Shown here: piece after piece, positions 39,915 through 41,102 of the stretch | How the letters are laid out: each line of letters starts with the position of its first letter | How positions within the stretch are numbered: position 1 is the first letter of the stretch | NCBI GenBank assembly: GCA_030837625.1 | Contig: JAUPKF010000007.1 | Span: forward strand, 1-41,102 | Length of the DNA stretch: 41,102 nt | Direction of reading: 5' to 3' | Source of the DNA: Patescibacteria group bacterium | GTDB taxonomy: Bacteria; Patescibacteriota; Minisyncoccia; Moranbacterales; UBA2206 | Program-made: the position numbers and the translations under genes | The notes under the pieces: model-generated | Seen by the model: only the letters and a program-made list of their open reading frames with translations | Told to the model about the DNA's origin: nothing | The model's database searches: none

Positions 39915-40937
39915 ATGGAGGAAGAAACAAAAAATAAAACAAAATTGTCCGAGTTGCGCCGAGATATTGTGACCGGAGACTGGGTGGTGATCGCCACAGG
40001 GAGATCGAAAAGACCGGAAGAATTTGCAAGCAATAAAAGGGCGGAAATTGCCGAAGATAAAAGCAAGGCTTGTTTATTTTGCGATCCGGTGGCCAGCGGC
40101 CAGGAAAAGGATGTCTTGATTTATGAAAAAGCGGACGGCGATTGGAGTCTTCGCGTTTTTCCTAATAAATACCCGGCTTTTTCCCGGCCGGTCGGTGGAA
40201 CGGTAAAACATCAGGAAGACGGCCCGTATTTCCGGATGGATAGCGTCGGATATCATGAAGTTATAGTGACGCGAAGCCATGAAAAACAAATCGCGCAACT
40301 GGATAGCTTGGAGGTGGCGGAGCTGGTTGACGCCTATCAGTCGAGATACATCGATCTGATGAATAAAAAAAGCGTCAATTATATCGACATATTTCATAAT
40401 CATGGCAAAGAAGCCGGCGCGTCGATTGCTCATCCGCACTCCCAGTTGATGGCCATACCGGTTGTTTCCCCCTATGTAAACCTGGAATTAAATGGTTCCG
40501 AAGAATACCATAAATCCAACAAGCATTGTGTTTACTGTGCGATGATTGAATGGGAGGAAGATGACAGAAAGAGAGTCGTCTTTGAAAATGATAATTTTCT
40601 GGTGTTTTGTCCGTTTGCCTCCCGGGCGGCTTTTGAAACCTGGGTGATTCCTAAAAAACATACCCCGTATTTCGAAAGGATTTCCGAGAGCGAAAAAATA
40701 GCCTTAGGCGAAGCTCTTCAGACGGCAGTCAACAAGATTTGGCGGGCATTGGGCGACCCGGCGTATAACTTTTATATTCATACTGCGCCTTGCGACGGCA
40801 AAGATTATCCGCATTTCCATTGGCATATCGAAATTTTGCCCCGTACCTCCGTTTGGGCGGGATTCGAACTCTCGACTGGCGTGGAGATATCGACGATTGA
40901 GCCGGAAAAAGCGGCGGACTTCTTGCGAAGTAAATAA
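39915..40937 (+). CDS. galT: Galactose-1-phosphate uridylyltransferase family (GalT-like)
   Basis: The HIT-superfamily nucleotidyltransferase transfers UMP between UDP-glucose and galactose-1-phosphate through a histidine intermediate. The active-site motif HPHSQ is at 173-177. Zinc-ligand cysteine pairs are at C53/C56 (CLFC) and C205/C208 (CVYC). The C-terminal HFHWHIEILPR is a second HIT-like motif. 340 aa, complete. The protein may act on a related sugar 1-phosphate; the start at 39915 has no clear Shine-Dalgarno. It and the glycosyltransferase 31 nt upstream likely form a unit. Confidence 0.88.
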   Translation: MEEETKNKTKLSELRRDIVTGDWVVIATGRSKRPEEFASNKRAEIAEDKSKACLFCDPVASGQEKDVLIYEKADGDWSLRVFPNKYPAFSRPVGGTVKHQEDGPYFRMDSVGYHEVIVTRSHEKQIAQLDSLEVAELVDAYQSRYIDLMNKKSVNYIDIFHNHGKEAGASIAHPHSQLMAIPVVSPYVNLELNGSEEYHKSNKHCVYCAMIEWEEDDRKRVVFENDNFLVFCPFASRAAFETWVIPKKHTPYFERISESEKIALGEALQTAVNKIWRALGDPAYNFYIHTAPCDGKDYPHFHWHIEILPRTSVWAGFELSTGVEISTIEPEKAADFLRSK

Positions 40938-40975
40938 CAAATTCAAAATCACAAATTCCAAATAATGTCAAAATC
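40938..40975 (+). repeat. One-armed 'aaattc' low-complexity tract after galT
   Basis: CAAATTCAAAATCACAAATT plus CCAAATAATG-like words right after the galT stop. A similar short AATTCC word sits between map and ruvX (38407-38427). No second arm. Confidence 0.4.
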
Positions 40976-40994
40976 CACGTAATAGCCCAATAGC

Positions 40995-41044
40995 TTGGAA
41001 ACGTTTTCCGGTGTAGAATAACCGGTTAAAACTAACGTTTCCAA
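40995..41044 (+). repeat. Perfect 11-bp inverted repeat before the final reading frame
   Basis: TTGGAAACGTT (40995-41005) pairs perfectly with AACGTTTCCAA (41034-41044). An inner TTTTCCGGT/ACCGGTTAAAA extends the stem. The stem ends 2 nt before the ATG at 41047. This may be an insertion-sequence end or a leader hairpin. Confidence 0.65.
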
Positions 41045-41046
41045 AT

Positions 41047-41102
41047 ATGTATACAACCAACCCTCAAATGCCAAGACTGCGAGCCAAAGCAGTCAATATG
41101 GT
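41047..41102 (+). CDS. Start of a probable IS481-like transposase (cut by window end)
   Basis: Only 18 codons are visible: MYTTNPQMPRLRAKAVNM. The 'TTNPxMPRxRxxAV' opening recalls the helix-turn-helix start of IS481-type transposases that I remember from CPR genomes. Without the DDE domain this stays a suggestion. The inverted repeat directly upstream would suit an element border. Confidence 0.45.
   Translation, partial: MYTTNPQMPRLRAKAVNM

Overview
The window reads as a chromosomal segment of a Patescibacteria/CPR bacterium, most likely of the Parcubacteria type (inference). The support is: no rpmD (uL30) between rpsE and rplO, a zinc-type S14, minimal FtsK/RodZ/RecA and ribosomal protein neighbourhoods, TGA used as an ordinary stop (ftsK, trmB-like gene, M50 gene), and mostly Shine-Dalgarno-poor starts. 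Almost everything is on the plus strand. The exceptions are rpmB and a 64-aa zinc-finger-like gene.

Layout. (1) 1-5040: the 3' part of ftsK, a RodZ-like gene, recA and ndk. (2) 5090-7720: a two-gene HATPase/STAS-like cassette, a divergent pair (small Cys-rich protein on minus, TrmB-like regulator on plus), then rpmB on minus facing it. (3) 8100-12310: an M50 site-2 protease, then rpsL-rpsG-fusA. (4) 12310-23280: about 11 kb separating fusA from tuf. It holds a 2647-aa membrane-anchored kelch/Ig/FN3 giant protein, a MacB/FtsX-type ABC ATPase and permease translationally overlapped with it, and a 92-aa orphan. (5) 23280-37550: tuf, rpsJ, and the S10-spc cluster in canonical order (rplC,D,W,B, rpsS, rplV, rpsC, rplP, rpmC, rpsQ, rplN,X,E, rpsN,H, rplF,R, rpsE, rplO), a small membrane gene, secY and adk. 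(6) 37650-40940: map, ruvX, a GT2 glycosyltransferase and a galT-like gene. The window ends in what looks like the start of an insertion-sequence transposase.

The most striking signal is not a protein. Gaps between ribosomal protein genes are bimodal: about -17 to +22 nt, or about 89-115 nt with a few longer. Almost every long gap is filled, from stop codon to start codon, by an inverted repeat. There are several sequence families: a 'tacgaat' family (rpmB, rpsS, rplN, rplX, rplE, rplF, rplR), a 'gaactacgaaa' family (fusA, rpsJ, rpsE), and a more complex multi-stem family with a conserved unpaired block (rpsL, rpsG, rpsC and a glycosyltransferase). Several loci have a private short-period word folded back on itself (ftsK-rodZ, rpsC-rplP, secY-adk, adk-map, ruvX-GT). 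The last stem commonly ends 2-11 nt before the start codon, where a Shine-Dalgarno would sit. The element in front of rpmB is flipped with its gene. This looks like a class of intercistronic leader/linker elements that I do not recognise as described.

Sigma-70-like promoters with exact 17-nt spacers are recognisable before recA, the HATPase gene, the trmB-like gene, the minus-strand Cys-rich gene, the str operon, the giant gene, the 92-aa orphan and tuf.
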